From the NCBI GenBank assembly GCA_037447655.1, contig JBBHKE010001671.1, forward strand, positions 186,001 through 250,000: DNA of 64,000 nt, written 5' to 3'. A program made the translations under genes and the position numbers. Below the pieces are notes generated by a model. The model saw nothing but the letters and a program-made list of their open reading frames with translations. It searched no databases and was not told the DNA's origin. Shown in pieces: positions 30,426-40,800 of this stretch. Position 1 is the first letter of the stretch. Each line of letters opens with the position of its first letter. This stretch comes from Zygnema cylindricum (taxonomy: Eukaryota; Streptophyta; Zygnematophyceae; Zygnematales; Zygnemataceae).

Positions 30426-31693
30426 TACAAAGGGGGGAAGATGTTGGATTTTTGCAATGAGCTTGCTACAATCTTCATAGAGATAGAGAGTGTGGGAAAA
30501 GATTTTAGTGAAAAAGAAAAGGTTAACTGTTAACTGATGAAGTTACCCGATGAGTTCGAGAACATAGTCAACCAAGTGCAGGACTTGCTAGACTCAAGGT
30601 GGATATGGAACTCAGTGGTAGGGATGATTCTTGTTCGGGAGAATACGATTGAGATCCGAAGGGGAGGAAAGAGTGGCCAAGCCTTGGCAACTGCGACCGA
30701 TTGGAGGAACAAGGATTCTCGGAAACCGGTCGGAAACTATGGGGGGAGGGAGCAAAAAAATCAGACCAACGAGTTCCGACCAAGGGCTCCCAAAGGTTTA
30801 TGTCATTTTTGTAAGAAACATGGGCACTATATGGCAGAGTGCACTAACCTAACCAAGCTTCGGTTAAAGGAGGGGCTGACCGGTGGTACCTCGAGAGGAA
30901 AGAAAAAGGCCCTTGTGACACAGGTACATGAGGCAGAATCCGAGGACGAGGACGATGAACTCCTTTTACATGGGGAGTTGGAGGCGAAAAACAAGGTCGA
31001 AATTCCACAAAGGCAGAAATGTGCTTACGGTGGATTGAAAGGTGAAACAGGCTGGATTGTAGATTCAAGTGCCTCCATGCACATGTGTAAAGATAGACAC
31101 TTGTTCACTAAGATAAGAAAGATGCCCAACGTAGAGATAGAGTACGGGGATGGGAGGATAGTTACCACTACTCTTGTAGGATCGGTAGATTTGAAAGTGT
31201 TAGTAGAAGGAAAGACATCCATAGTAACATTCTTTGATATATTGTTTATTCGAGAGCTGAACAAAAACCTCATCTCTACATCTGTATTACATGATAAGGG
31301 TTTTATTACTAGCACTAGGGAAGGAGTCTTTACTGCTAGTTTTGAGGAGGATGTCTATTTCATTGCTGAGAAAGGTAGCCATGGGATGTTTAGGCTAGTT
31401 TTAAGTAATGAAACGAAGAAACTTTATTATGCTAGTGTTCATGATATTATGATGTGGCATAAAAGGCTTGGGCATGTGAATCTAGACGATGGGAGTGGTG
31501 GAAGGGATTAAGTTCAGTGAGAGTGATAATATAAGTGATGGTAGTGGATTTGCTCAAGGTTAAACACAGATTACCCTTTCCTAAAACAGCCACCTATAAG
31601 GGAGAAAAAATTCTAGATCTAGTACACACAGATATTTGGGGACCGGCTAAAGTAACCTCACCGGGGGGGAAGAGATTTATGATGACTATAATT
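30426..31693 (+). pseudogene. B2 Gag end, protease and GAG-pre-integrase
   Basis: From about 30537 to 31511 a 324-residue frame covers LPDEFENIV, a basic linker, the knuckle CHFCKKHGHYMAEC, the acidic EAESEDEDDELL tail, the protease site WIVDSSASMHMC (Ser in place of Gly) and GAG-pre-integrase to WHKRLGHVN. A small deletion near 31485 and later stops disrupt the zinc-finger region (CSGCAQG is degraded). Family C inserted at 31693, just before the first integrase Asp region ends. Confidence 0.85.
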
Positions 31694-32383
31694 TGTTGAA
31701 GGTCATGGGCATTAAGACTCGGATGTGATCCACTCCCACTAGGAGCCACACTTGCACCAGCAGGAGCAGATGGAGCACTAGGGCTAATAGGAGCACTTGC
31801 AATAGGAGCTGAGCCATTATCAAACATGTTAGCGGAAGCAAACCCAAAGAGAAATGCCTAAAAGACTTGATCTATAGTGTAAGATATGTAACTCCAAACG
31901 AAAGAGGTATTTCAACCAAACAAACATGTACTACAAGCAAATTATAGACAATAGAGCATAAAACACCTTAAACTGCACTCAGTGCTCTCATTTCCTTAAT
32001 TCTTGTGTAGAATGTACATTCTGTATTGAATTGATCAATCCTAATTGAACTGAATACTCAAAAGATCTAGAAAACATCTAAAATATCTAGAAAACATCTA
32101 AAACGTATGTACATGGTTCACCAGACACTCTACTGACAAAAATCTTAGTGTTTGGACCAGAATTGTCCACTAAAAATATCTATACCCTAAAAATCCGGGT
32201 GATTTTTATCACGTCTACATTCATTGGCGGCCCTACACACTAATTAACTTAAAGATATCAATTCGTGTAGATACTACAAAAAATCCACACTAAATTTGGT
32301 CAATATTGAACAGTTCGTATTCCAAAAATATTCTAAGTTTTAGACTCAAATTTATAAGGCTTACTAAAGCTTACTTTTCAATA
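31694..32383 (-). repeat. Family C 3' LTR
   Basis: 690 bp, TGTTGAAGGTC on the plus strand to ...TTTTCAATA. By eye about 20 positions differ from the 5' LTR. It still carries the ATG and about 44 codons of the Gag N-terminus (from 31827 on the minus strand), which then run into flanking DNA. The polypurine tract CTAAAGCCTAAGGGGAG is at 32384-32400. Confidence 0.9.
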
Positions 32384-32405
32384 CTCCCCTTAGGCTTTAG
32401 AAGGC

Positions 32406-34556
32406 TTACTCACTTATACCACATGCTTTTCTGCAGTACTCCAATTTAGGAGCGGGAAGGGCTTTTGTCAACATGTCCGCAACCATTTTCTCATCAGGCA
32501 AATAACAAAGTTTTACCACATTTGCAAAGACTTTCTCACGTACCAAATGTAGCCGAATGTCCATATGTTTACTCTTGAAATGGTGACTTGGGTTTGTAGC
32601 CACAGAAATGGCTGCTTGATTGTCGCACCACATTATTTGTGTCCCGTGTTGCGTAAAACCCAATTCTTGAAGAAATGCCTTAATCCATAGCAACTCTTTC
32701 AATGCTGCGCTCGCAACCATGTATTCAGCTTCCATCGTAGATTGAGTCGTGACCTTTTGAAGTTTACTACTCCAACTACAAGTACCACTTCCAATCTGAA
32801 TGACATACCCAGTTGTAGACTTCCTACTAGGCACATCACCATAGCTAGCATCACTCCAAGTATTAATGCTAACCTTGTCCCCTCCCAAAGTAAGCCAAAG
32901 ATTTCTAGCCCCAACAAGATACCTTAACACCCTTTTTGTAGCCTCCCAATCTCTCTTTCGTGGATTTTGCAGACTTCTGCTCAATACACCAACAGCTGCA
33001 GCTATATCGGGCCTAGTACAATTCATGAAGTAAATTAGACTTCCTACTACTTGTCTGTAGGGTACTTGGGACATAAATTTTTGCTCTTCTGCACTGAGTT
33101 CCTCATCTATTATGACTGCAAACTCATGCTCCATTCCTTCAAGTTTTTGCTTATACTCCATAGGAGTTGCACAACCTTTGGCATCAGCCAAGCCAAATTT
33201 TTCCAACAAGTTTCCTATCGCTTCTTTTTGAGTTAGTCTAATTATTTTCTTTTCTCTATCTCTTTCAACTTGTATTCCAAGGATATATTTTGTCTCACCC
33301 AAATCCTTCATTTCAAATTTTGAATTAAGAGCCTGTTTTACCCTAGCAATTCCCTCTTTGTTCCTACTAATTAGCAGCAAATCATCAACATACACGGCAA
33401 TGAATATCACCTCATCACGATTATCACCACACATCACATATACTGAATGATCTGAGCTAATTCTAGTAAATCCTAATCCTGTCAAGAACTCATCTAACTT
33501 TCGGTTCCACTGTCTAGGGGCCTGTTTTAGGCCATACAAAGATTTTAAAAGTTTGCAAACAAGATTTTCTTTTCCTGCTTCCTCATAACCCTCTGGTTGC
33601 TTCATATAGATGACCTCATTTAAATCACCATGCAAAAATGCAGTTTTGACATTCATTTGGTGGATGTCAAAATCCTCTATAGCAGCTAATGTAAGTAGGA
33701 TGCAGACAAATGGAAACCTTACAACCGGTGAAAAAGTTTCTTCATAATCTATCCCCTCCTTTTGATTATATCCCTTAGCAACCAAGCGAGCCTTATACAT
33801 GTCTATGGTATTATCTGGGTTCAATTTTAATTTAAACACCCATTTACTTCCAATAGCCTTTCTTCCTGGAGGAAGTTCCACCAGATCCCATGTTGGGGCC
33901 TCCATGATGGACTTCATTTCCTCATTGACGGCTTCCACCAAATGTTCCCTTTCATTACTCGAAAAAGCTTCTTTCAATGTTAAAGGCTCTTCTACGTGTG
34001 CAGAATGAGCAAAGGCTGCACTTTCTCCCCTGAGTCGTGCACTTCGCCTAACTCCACCTAGAAATTCTGTCGCTAGTATAGATGGTTGGTTCCTCCTCCT
34101 CGATACATGTGATTTTTTTTGTAATTCAGTTTCGGCTTGAGGTAGAGGAGAGTCTACAATTCTTTCAGGCATGACACTTCCTCTTTCTGGTGGAGAAGAT
34201 GATTCTAAGTCATTTTGAGTTAAACTAGATGCATTTTCTACATTTTTCTTGAAAAACATAGAATTTTCCACTAAAAAGATATAATCAACACTTCTATCTT
34301 TCTTTTCATCTGTATGCTGACTAAATACATCTATTCCTTTTCCCTCATCCTTCACTATGATGTTTTTGGCTACCACAACTCTATTTCTCATAATGTCATA
34401 AACTTTATAACCCTTGGCATGATCATCATACCCTAAAAATATGCCTGGTATGCCTTTTGGCTCTAATTTCCATTTTTTTGGATCATTATCTAGCATAAAT
34501 ATCTTACTTCCAAAAACTTTGAAAAAACGTACATCTGGTTTTTGTCCTGTCCACAT
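32406..34556 (-). CDS. Copia integrase C-terminus, reverse transcriptase and RNase H, family C
   Basis: 716 codons without a stop. It starts in the integrase C-terminal block (KPDVRFFKVFGSK, GIFLGYDDHAKGYKVYD), passes an acidic linker, then RT with [64 protein letters not shown] and the active site FIAVYVDDLLLIS, then KYILGIQVERDREKK. RNase H follows with NTWSDASYGD, STMEAEYMVA, IMWCDNQAAISV and ADMLTKALPAP. The natural stop is six bases before the polypurine tract. All catalytic residues expected for RT (YVDD) and RNase H are present, so the domain looks potentially functional. The upstream end connects to integrase through a frameshift at 34556-34570. Confidence 0.93.
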   Translation of the reverse strand: MWTGQKPDVRFFKVFGSKIFMLDNDPKKWKLEPKGIPGIFLGYDDHAKGYKVYDIMRNRVVVAKNIIVKDEGKGIDVFSQHTDEKKDRSVDYIFLVENSMFFKKNVENASSLTQNDLESSSPPERGSVMPERIVDSPLPQAETELQKKSHVSRRRNQPSILATEFLGGVRRSARLRGESAAFAHSAHVEEPLTLKEAFSSNEREHLVEAVNEEMKSIMEAPTWDLVELPPGRKAIGSKWVFKLKLNPDNTIDMYKARLVAKGYNQKEGIDYEETFSPVVRFPFVCILLTLAAIEDFDIHQMNVKTAFLHGDLNEVIYMKQPEGYEEAGKENLVCKLLKSLYGLKQAPRQWNRKLDEFLTGLGFTRISSDHSVYVMCGDNRDEVIFIAVYVDDLLLISRNKEGIARVKQALNSKFEMKDLGETKYILGIQVERDREKKIIRLTQKEAIGNLLEKFGLADAKGCATPMEYKQKLEGMEHEFAVIIDEELSAEEQKFMSQVPYRQVVGSLIYFMNCTRPDIAAAVGVLSRSLQNPRKRDWEATKRVLRYLVGARNLWLTLGGDKVSINTWSDASYGDVPSRKSTTGYVIQIGSGTCSWSSKLQKVTTQSTMEAEYMVASAALKELLWIKAFLQELGFTQHGTQIMWCDNQAAISVATNPSHHFKSKHMDIRLHLVREKVFANVVKLCYLPDEKMVADMLTKALPAPKLEYCRKACGISE

Positions 34557-34569
34557 TTCGTAAGGTGTT

Positions 34570-35289
34570 TTATCCTTTACTGCCCTTGTTTTCTAGCCTG
34601 TTTCTCACATAAGCTGCACAATTCATGGCCTCTGCCCAAAACTTGTAATCTATGTCCATATCAGCCATCATTGTCCTAGCACACTCTGATATGGTCCTAT
34701 TCATCCTCTGTGAAACACCATTTTGTTCCGGAGAATAGGGAACGGTTAGCTGACGTGAGATTCCATGCAATTTTAGGAATTCTGCAAATTCATTAGAAAT
34801 GTACTCCCCTCCATTATCAGATCTGAATCCCCTTATCTTTCTCTCATGCAGGTTTTCAACCCAAGCCTTATACTCCTTAAATTTTGAAAAAACTTCATCC
34901 TTACTCTTTAAAAAAAAAATTGTAGTAAATCAACTATAGTCATCAGTAAAGGTAAGCATAAACTTAGCACCTCCCACAGATGGATACCTAGATGGCCCCC
35001 ATACATCTGAATAAATTAGTTCTAGCATCCTGCTACTTCTATGATCAGTTTGCAAAGGGAAAGGCAACTTATGAATTTTTCCCATTGCACAACCATCACA
35101 TACATTTGATGCTGGTTTTTGACTAATTTTTACACCTTCCACCATTTTTTGATTTACCATCTTTTCTAATCTATCATAATTCAGATGTCCTAAACGTTTG
35201 TGCCATAAATCACAATCACTGATTACACTTCAGTACATAACATCATTGTCATTATCATTTGCAAGACTCAACCGATACAAATTGTTTTC
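34570..35289 (-). pseudogene. Copia integrase, family C
   Basis: Two frames. 34930-35160 carries the second half of the zinc finger (CDGCAMGKIHKLPFP) and the first catalytic Asp (LIYSDVWGP); 34570-34770 carries VPYSPEQNGVSQRMNRT (Glu region) and WAEAMNCAAYVRNR. Between them the second Asp block is readable (RSDNGGEY, near 34815) in an interrupted frame. A TGA near 34927, next to an A-run of ten, breaks the core. Confidence 0.85.
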
Positions 35290-35778
35290 TCAAGCAAATC
35301 CTTCTGCAAATATTTTCCCACTCTTACTCACTGTTTTCTTTCCATTCTCAGATATAGTTTTAAAACCTTTCTTTTCTACCACTGACGTAGAGAAAAAGTT
35401 TCTTTTAAAAGCTGGGACATGCAACACATCTTCCAAAACCCTTTTCACAGGTTTTCCCTCTACGTTCAACATAAGTGACACCCTCCCCTTTGCTTTTGAC
35501 TCAACAAAGGTATCATCACTAAAATAAATTTTGATGGGTGAAATAGATTGAATACTCTCATATAGATGGCGATTGCGGCACATGTGGGCAGATGCACCGG
35601 AGTCCATTATCCATTCGTCTTCCTCCACGCCTTCCGTTGCTTGTGCCATCGCAAAGTATTTTTTTTTTCGCTGTTGATGGGATAGCTGGTCACATCCTCT
35701 TCCTTTAGTTCGTTGAATAGGGAGGTTGGCCGTCCACCATATTGAGAAGGAACCCGGCTTTCGTCCCAACCAGAGCAA
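35290..35778 (-). CDS. Protease and GAG-pre-integrase start, family C
   Basis: The frame holds a canonical site WIMDSGASAHMCRNRHLY, with Asp-Ser-Gly as usual for Copia proteases, then VLHVPAFKRNFFSTS of the pre-integrase region. The first part of the frame overlaps the Gag end in another frame. Confidence 0.82.
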   Translation of the reverse strand: MLWLGRKPGSFSIWWTANLPIQRTKGRGCDQLSHQQRKKKYFAMAQATEGVEEDEWIMDSGASAHMCRNRHLYESIQSISPIKIYFSDDTFVESKAKGRVSLMLNVEGKPVKRVLEDVLHVPAFKRNFFSTSVVEKKGFKTISENGKKTVSKSGKIFAEGFA

Positions 35779-36646
35779 AAATTTCCTGTAGCTTTCGCTC
35801 TCTTGTAGGCATTACACAACCTGAAAACATGGCCTTTTTCATCACAATAATAGCATGTCAAAGGTGTCCTTCTAAGACCACTACCTCTGCCACTGCCATT
35901 GCCAATCTTAGAGTCTGAAAACTGGTTAGCTAGTGCCTGAACAGACTTACTACTACCTTTTTGTGACATTTGGTTAGCTTCTTCACTCAAAATAAGTTGA
36001 ATTGCTAATGCTATGTTCCATTGACGCTGTGGAATAGCCCTAAGCCTATCCATGGCTCCCTTATATTCATCGGGCAAAGTTCTCATCAATAACATAGCTG
36101 CTGAGGTGGTGAAAAGTCCCCACCTGCACTAGTACTCTGAAGAAACAACCTTTTCATAGCATGACAATGATCTGACATACTACCTCCAGAATACTTAAAT
36201 TCAAAAATCTGAGTGGCTATGTTAGTCTGGACGGTAACATCTAGCTGAACATACATAGCACGTACACTAAACCAAACATCAGATGCTTTCTTCATCTCAA
36301 GATACGACATTACTAAATCTTTTGTCATAGACTGCTTCAAGACGTTGAGGCAATGGAGATTCTTCTTTCTCCAATCCGGCGCAGTCACATCCGCTGTTCC
36401 TTCCACAATGGGTGACAAGTCCCTCTCCTCGAAATATGAGCTCAACATCTCTTCCCAGTATAAGTAGTCAGTTCCATCAAAAATAGGCAATTTGGGCGGT
36501 GGGCCCATAACTTGTTGAAGGTCATGGGCATTAAGACTCGGCTGTGATCCACTCCCACTAGGAGCCACACTTGCACCAGCAGGAGCAGATGGAGCACTAG
36601 GGCTAATAGGAGCACTTGCAATAGGAGCTGAGCCATTATCAAACAT
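35607..36646 (-). pseudogene. Copia Gag, family C
   Basis: The ATG at 36644-36646 lies 134 bases inside the 5' LTR, so the Ala/Ser/Pro-rich N-terminus (about 44 residues) is LTR-encoded. The frame reads through the PBS (QQVMGPPPKLPIFDG) into the capsid-like region (DLVMSYLEMKKASDVWFSV, SMSDHCHAMKRLF). A frameshift near 36090 leads to a second frame with LLMRTLPDEYKGAMDRL, a basic Ser/Gly-rich stretch and the knuckle CYYCDEKGHVFRLC. One frameshift inactivates an otherwise good gene. Confidence 0.88.
36498..36512 (-). promoter_or_regulatory. Family C primer-binding site
   Basis: Minus strand AGTTATGGGCCCACC, 14 of 15 bases identical to the B1 site, directly inside the 5' LTR. Confidence 0.75.
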
Positions 36647-37202
36647 GTTAGCGGAAGCAAACCCAAAAAGAAATGCCTAAAAGCCTAGATCTATAGTGTA
36701 AGATATGTAACTCCAAACGAAAGAGGTATTTCAACCGAACAAACATGTACTACAAACAAATTATAGACAATAGAGCATAAAACACCTTAAACTGCACTCA
36801 GTGCTCTCATTTCCTTAATTCTAGTGTAGAATGTACATTCTGTATTAAATTGATCAATCCTAATTGAATTAAATACTCAAAAGATCTAGAAAACATCTAA
36901 AATATCTAGAAAACATCTAAAACGTATGTACATGGTTCACAAGACACTCTACTAACAAAAATCTAAGTGTTTGGACCAGAATTGTCCACTAACAATATCT
37001 ATACCCTAAAAATCCGCGTGATTCTTATCACGTCTACATTCATTGGCGGCCCTTCACACTAATTAACTTAAAGATATCAATTCGTGTAGATACTACAAAA
37101 AATCCACACTAAATTTGGTCAATATTGAACAGTTGGTATTCCAAAAATATTCTAAGTTCTAGACTCAAATTTCTAAGGCTTACTAAAGCTTACTTTTCAA
37201 TA
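36513..37202 (-). repeat. Family C 5' LTR
   Basis: 690 bp, the same length as the 3' LTR. It encodes the Gag N-terminus at its inner end. The minus-strand start is TATTGAAAAG where a TG dinucleotide would be typical; both LTR copies share this. Confidence 0.9.
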
Positions 37203-37207
37203 CAATT

Positions 37208-38491
37208 GATGATTGGTGTCGGTATTCCCGAGTGTATTTTTTGAAAAACAAGTCCGAAGCTCAGGATTGTTTAAGACAATATAAAGCATGGAGCGAAAAA
37301 CTCCAATCAAGAGAATACGGAGTGACAATGGTGGAGAGTATACTTCTAACGTGTTTGAGGATTTTCTGAGGGAATATGGGGTTCAACACCAAAAGACAGT
37401 TCAAAAAAAACCCTGAACAGAATGGGGTAGCTGAAAAGTTAAATAGAACACTAAGTGATAGTGCTAGAAGTATGTTGTCAGATAAAAAGTTAGGAAAAAG
37501 GTTTTGGGCAGAAGCAATGAACTGTGCTAATTACCTCAAAAATAGAGTTCTTATTTCAGTTATAAAAGATCAAACACCTTATAAGAGATGGACAGGTCAG
37601 AAACCAGACATATCTCACTTAAAGGTTTTCGGCAGTCAAGTATTTAGTCTAGATACAGATCAGTCTAATTGAAAGCTAGGTCCTAAAGGAAAACCGTGAT
37701 ACTTATTAGGATATGATGAGGATGTTAAAGGATATAGAGTTTATGATCTAAAAAGGGAAGATATAATCTTAGTAAAGCATCTAGTAGTTATGGATGAAGG
37801 AAAGTGTGTGGATCCCTTCAAATATTCAAAGTCAGTAAAAATCAGATTTGAGTCAGAAAATTCCGATGACTTTGAGCTTCCTAACTATCCTGGTTTTAGA
37901 GAAGATGACATTCTTGCAGGTACAAATCAGACCGAAAAGGACTCGGTTGTGGAAACTCGAGTGACAACTCTACCCGAAGCGGAAGCAGTGGTGGAAATTG
38001 ATTCGAAATCAAGGGATAGGGGAGAAGCCGAGTTTGTTCGAAAGAATTTAGGAGAACCATCTATTTCGGCCTCAGATTTTGAGGGGGGAAGGAGAAGTAG
38101 CAAAAGACTAAAAGAAAAACAGGTTAATAACAAGGTAACTAAACTATCTCATCAAGATGAACCTCAAACTTATGGAGAGGCGATGACTTGTCTAGAAAGA
38201 AACCGGTGGAAGACAACCATCAATGAGGAGATGGCATCAATTATGGCAGCCAATACTTGGGAGCTGGTGGATTGTCCACCTAACAGAAAACCAATCGGTT
38301 GTAAGTGGATTTTCAAATTAAAACTGAACCGAAATAATACAATCGAGCGCTACAAGGCCCGACTAGTGGCAAAGGGATTTACACAAAAGAAGGGAATTGA
38401 CTACGAGGAAACCTTTGCCCCAGTGGTCAGATTTCCCTCTATTCGCATACTTCTCAGCCTAGCAGCAGCGGAAGACATGGAAGAGCACTAG
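37208..38491 (+). pseudogene. B2 integrase and RT N-terminus
   Basis: It resumes at the WCRYSRVYFLKNKSEAQ block. Readable pieces are RSDNGGEYTSN, NPEQNGVAEKLNRT (Glu present), KPDISHLKVFGSQVF, the acidic linker from [10 protein letters not shown] and RT to MEEH at 38491. Frameshifts near 37300 and 37408 and stops near 37671 and 38489 break it. No RT duplication is present here, unlike B1. Confidence 0.85.
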
Positions 38492-39729
38492 ATGGACATC
38501 AAGACAGCCTTTTTGCATGGAGAATTGGAAGAGGAGATCTTCATGCGACAACCCAAAGGGTTTGTGGAGGAATGAGAGGAGAGTAAGGTATGCCGCCTGA
38601 TTAAATCTCTTTATGGTTTGAAATTAGCACCTCGACAGTGGAATAAGAAGCTTGATGAGTTTCTTACCAGTCTGGGATATATCCGGATCAGCTCAGATCA
38701 CTCAATCTATGTTTTCGAAGATGAGGAAGGTTTTATATTTATTGCAATTTATGTTGATGATTTGCTTGTTTTAAGCAAGTCAATGGAAAAAATTAATAAA
38801 CTGAAAACCGATCTTAAAGGGAGATTTGAAATGAAGGATATGGGGGAAGCAAAATATATTTTGGGAATTCAAGTAGAGAGAAACCGAAAAAGAAAAATTA
38901 TAAGATTGACTCAAAAGGAAGCAATAGGGAACATGCTTGAAAATTTTCAAATGGATAAAGCTAATAGTTGTACAACTCCAATAGGGTTGAAGAAGGGAAG
39001 TGAGGGGAGTGAGGAAGAAGGAGTCATAGTCTTAGACGAGAAATTATCTCCTAAAGAAGTTTTCCTTACAGGCAAGTAGTGGGAAGTCTAATCTATTTTA
39101 TGAATTATACCCGGCCGAATTTAGCTGCAGCTGTAGGAGTGCTGAGTAGAAGTCTAAATGCTCCCACTAAGAGGGATTAGCAAGCAGCTAAGAGAGTCCT
39201 TAGATATTTGATAGGAACTAGGGATCTATGGTTGCATTTCGGTGAGGAGAATACTGACATCACTACTTGGAGTGATGTTAGTTATGTTGATGCTCCGATG
39301 AGGAGATGCACTTCTGGATATGTATTATATGTGGGTGATGGGGCTTGCTGTTGGAGTAGCAAACAGCAAAAAGTTATTGCTCAGTCCACCATGGAGGCTG
39401 AGTATATGGCCTCTTCCTCTGCTGTAAAAGAATTGATGTGGGTCAAGTCTTTGCTTGGTGAGCTTGGTCACCTTAAGAGTGGTGTGCAGAATTTTTTTTG
39501 TGATAATCAAGCAGCAATCGCTATTTCTGCCAAACCCAAACATCATTTTAAAGCACACCACATGGACATCAGACTTAGCTTTATTAGAGAGAAAGTAGAA
39601 AACAAAATAATCAGTTTAGAGTACCGACCACATAGTGAGATGGTAGTAGATATGATGACCAAACCTGTGCCTTCCCCTAAGCTAATTTTCTGCAGGGAGA
39701 AGTGTGGTCTGAAATTAAAGATTGACTAG
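38492..39729 (+). pseudogene. B2 reverse transcriptase and RNase H
   Basis: RT blocks MDIKTAFLHGELEEEIFMRQP, LAPRQWNKKLDEF, IYVDDLLVLS and KYILGIQVERNRKRK are present. A frameshift plus small deletion near 39060 removes part of the EEQKFM region, and a TAG near 39178 replaces a Trp codon. RNase H (TWSDVSY, STMEAEYMA, FFCDNQAAIAI, DMMTKPVPSP) is open from 39208 to 39729. The polypurine tract is at 39731-39742. Confidence 0.86.
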
Positions 39730-39742
39730 AAAATAAGGGGAG

Positions 39743-40795
39743 TGTAGAAATAAAATGTACATTTAAAATATTTTCTAGGTCTAAATAGAAAGATAGAAAG
39801 AAGCCAAGGCAGTCTACCTCTAACTTCTCTCTCCAACTCTCAAACTTGTCGCATTCACGAAGAAATTGGAGAGGGAGCTAGAACCATGGCTACCTAGGCT
39901 ATCCAAAAGTTTACGGGGATTATATATTAGTTAGGGGTTTATTTACTAAAAGGAAAGTGCCAGCTACAGGATTTGATCTTGGTACCTCCAGGCCGGCAGA
40001 TAGCCAGTAGCCGGTAGCCGTAGCCGATAAGTATTTATCGAGTTTTACGTAATATAGGGTTTGATATTTAGTTAAATATTATCAAGTAGGATTCTTCATT
40101 TAACTATAACTGTTTACGGGAGACATAGATCCATAATTGTAAAATTACGGATTGGGGTACGGATAAGAAACAAATACCGCGCATTTGTTTCTTTAAAGAA
40201 AAGAATACTGCACATGTATTTATTACGGCTACAATTAAATATGAATTTAATCGAACGGCCAAAATTAACGCCGAGATGGCGGAAGAGGATTTCAACGGTT
40301 TGTGGTCATCGCCACATCGGATGACACGTGGCGGACTTACATTGGATCGCGGCATCTCTGAGGATTACGGGAGGGAATCTGGACATACCACGTGTCGACA
40401 TTTAGGCCATGTCGTACAGTGTTCGTACAGAAAGTACACCGGCAGCTGTACTTTTGTGTACGCAACAGCATTTGATTCGCTCCCTACATCAGTAGATAGA
40501 GTGTGTGAGAGAGATAGGACTTAGGAAAATTAGGAGATAGGACCCTCTCTTCAAAGAGCTTCTGTACAAAAGGTCAACTTTGACCCTCCATAACTTACTA
40601 CTCAGGGGAGCAAATTCAGAGATTCTTTTTGCTATCGACTGAGGGGAGTCTTTCCTTCACAGGGGAAAAGTTGGTCAGAGTTATTGTCTTCCAAGGTTGT
40701 AGTTGTTTTTGTTGAAACACAAAGGGGTCAGGGTTATCCTAGAGGCTTCTTGGAAGCTGTCCACTCTAAGGACTTATGGAGGTCTCAAAGTTTCA
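39743..40795 (+). repeat. B2 3' LTR
   Basis: 1053 bp, ending ...CAAAGTTTCA before the GCCCA duplication. Many differences from the 5' LTR are visible in the first 100 bp, consistent with an old insertion. Confidence 0.88.
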
Positions 40796-40800
40796 GCCCA

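Larger units (their letters stand above)
31694..37202 (-). mobile_element. Ty1/Copia retrotransposon, family C
   Basis: 5509 bp on the minus strand with 690-bp LTRs and a 4.1-kb interior. It is flanked by TAATT (31689-31693) and CAATT (37203-37207) inside B2 integrase, a 5-bp duplication with one mismatch. All Copia domains are present. RT and RNase H form one long frame, while gag and integrase each carry a few lesions. It is the closest thing to an autonomous element in the window. Confidence 0.93.
19385..40795 (+). mobile_element. Ty1/Copia retrotransposon B2, split by three insertions
   Basis: It is flanked by a perfect GCCCA duplication (19380-19384 and 40796-40800) in Gypsy sequence. 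Own segments: 5' LTR 19385-20440, PBS start 20441-20449, gag 25483-25979, gag to GAG-pre-integrase 30426-31693, integrase to RNase H 37203-39729, 3' LTR 39743-40795. Insertions: the D1 solo LTR (with E1 inside), E2, and family C. The LTRs are clearly more diverged from each other than those of E1 or C, which fits its role as their host. Confidence 0.92.
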
